NCBI GenBank assembly: GCA_023653785.1
Contig: JAMKCH010005405.1
Span: forward strand, 1-64,000
Length of the DNA stretch: 64,000 nt
Source: Ophioderma brevispina
Taxonomy: Eukaryota; Echinodermata; Ophiuroidea; Amphilepidida; Ophiodermatidae
Reading direction: 5' to 3'
Positions 62,587 to 64,000 of the stretch are shown here, piece by piece. The notes under the pieces are model-generated. The model did not search any database. It was not told the origin of the DNA and saw only the letters and a list, made by a program, of their open reading frames with translations. How positions within the stretch are numbered: the stretch's first letter is position 1; every line of letters begins with the position of its first letter. Both the position numbers and the translations under genes were made by a program.

Positions 62587-64000
62587 CGGGACATGGCGCC
62601 CTCACAAAATCACCCTACTGCTTTTCAAACCAGGGGGATGGATAAAAAAAGAGTAGGGACACCTGTTATTTGAAAATCTCTCGTTGATCTGTGATGAGCT
62701 CATTTACATATTTTCCAATTTCAAGGAAATTCATAATCACTCTACTTACGACTTAAACCGATTGTCTGGAACTTTGTCTATTCCGGCACGGTCATAGAAA
62801 CATGAGGTCGTGTTGTATGTTTTTTGGACAGTTATGAATATAAATGGTTATTTTTCATATTTTCCAATAAAATGGGCTTAAACTCAGGCTGTGGGCCCAT
62901 CTTAATTGCACACCGTTAAATTATGTATTTGGAATCCGTAAATATTCTTGTAGAATTTAATCAATTCAGCTAGCTTCCAAAAATGTTGGTCACATATGGT
63001 CCGTTTTTCATATGGGTTTGAAAATCATGCACTTAGGCCATAAAAATGCAGCAAGTTGAATGGAGAGATCATCAAAACATGATCACAAACAAATCACACA
63101 TGGGCACAAAATCAAAATTTCTTCTGTGATTGAAGGTGGAAAAAAAACATAAAGCCTATTACAGCACATTATGAAATGCATGTTTTCATTATACTTCAGA
63201 ATTACCTTACTTTAGGTCTCGACCGACCGACAAATTAGCAGTCCACCACCCCCCACTTTACACCGCCAAAATTGCGATTTTGCTATCAGAAAAAAAGAGT
63301 TCATATTTGTCTCATTATACCTCAATGAATGATGGCCCGGCCCAGGAGCGGTTCCCTCCTTGATCTTGCTGTTATGAACAGAATGTGTCTCATTCGAAAT
63401 GGATGTTTTTTGTGATATGCCTTTAATTTCAAGCGGGAGGGGGACCATTAAAAAAAAATCGACAATATTTGGTCCCCCCTTTAATTCATACAGCTAGGGC
63501 CTAATCTCTCTTAAAATGAGTAACTGGCAATCCATCAATGCTCGTCCTCATTTCAAGTACTCGGGGTTTCCCTTTTGGGTTTCTTAAAATTACAACACAA
63601 TATAATACAAGAAACATGTTGGTGCTGGGCACCAATGTATGCCCCGCGCATTGGCAGAATTATTTAAACCTCCAAAATAGCCAGAATTGTCGAGAGATAA
63701 TAACATTTTCCAAACAAAAAAATGCTAGTGTATGTGACTTTTCTTGAAACTGATTGTATAAATAGTGGTATCGAAACTTAACGCAGTTCACTATACTCTT
63801 GTCCAAGTGTACTGTAGTACCTAAATAGTCGACTCGCATCGTAACTGATGCCAGCTGTCAAGAATTGGTCAATATTTCTGAATATGCAATGATATAACAG
63901 GCCTGCTGCATTTCGCCCAACTGGTAGTTAGAGATGAGTGTATTATTGACCCCAACTCAACACGTGGAAATAGAACCTTTTACAGATCCAATATAAATTG

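Larger units (their letters stand above)
50801..64000. other. 3' flank, about 13 kb without a recognisable gene
   Basis: No spliced or single-exon gene could be supported on either strand. Open frames are short, overlap repeats, or show no family motif. The region is crowded with repeats called separately: tandem arrays at 51875-52069, 52691-53175 and 61519-61930, fold-backs at 53327-53816, 55195-55338, 57805-57955 and 59104-59256, SINE-like pieces at 58205-59035, and microsatellites at 60240-60415 and 62550-62586. Stretches around 54.0-54.9, 56.5-57.7 and 62.6-64.0 kb show nothing I can name. Confidence 0.6.

Overview
The window reads as A+T-rich nuclear DNA from a marine invertebrate deuterostome. 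An echinoderm is my best guess and a hemichordate or similar lineage is possible. This rests on a conserved animal-only gene cut up by very large introns, on many small fold-back elements, on tRNA-derived SINE-like repeats, and on interspersed TGACCTTTGACC-type repeats. The species cannot be fixed from the sequence alone. No prokaryotic operon, CRISPR array, rRNA or complete ordinary tRNA gene was seen.

One gene is supported. It is the 3' part of a plus-strand PDZRN3/PDZRN4-family gene (PDZ and RING finger E3 ubiquitin ligase/scaffold, also called the LNX3/LNX4 family). The window holds the end of PDZ1 with its linker (6659-6939), PDZ2 split over three exons (12797-12887, 22645-22707, 24669-24764), a post-PDZ exon (39909-40041), and one large terminal exon (48639-50294) coding 551 residues and ending in a T-T-V PDZ-ligand tail. 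The RING, the TRAF-like zinc fingers and the first part of PDZ1 must lie upstream of base 1. The visible part of the gene covers about 44 kb with introns up to about 15 kb.

The exon chain does not join cleanly everywhere. The first PDZ2 exon carries an in-frame stop that a missing TA dinucleotide would explain. The exon at 39909-40041 ends in the wrong phase for the terminal exon. The PDZ1-PDZ2 linker needs a small extra exon, for which 9994-10012 (YEMDYE) is a tentative candidate. These may be assembly indels, microexons or real lesions.

The rest is intronic (1-48.6 kb) or 3' flank (about 50.8-64 kb). It holds several fold-back MITE-like elements (15.6, 16.2, 24.0, 33.3, 43.9, 44.6, 53.3, 55.2, 57.8 and 59.1 kb), some with a second copy in the window. 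It also holds tandem duplications (14.7, 28.9, 51.9, 52.7 and 61.5 kb), a three-copy dispersed family (3.0, 10.2, 56.2 kb), SINE-like pieces (58-59 kb), microsatellites, and an unusual 117-bp two-hairpin insert flanked by 16-bp direct repeats (39448-39596). Intron stretches low in repeats (about 17.5-21.5, 26.7-28.9, 31.0-32.0, 37.0-37.6, 45.0-47.4 kb) are possible regulatory regions. A 15-mer shared between two of them is noted.
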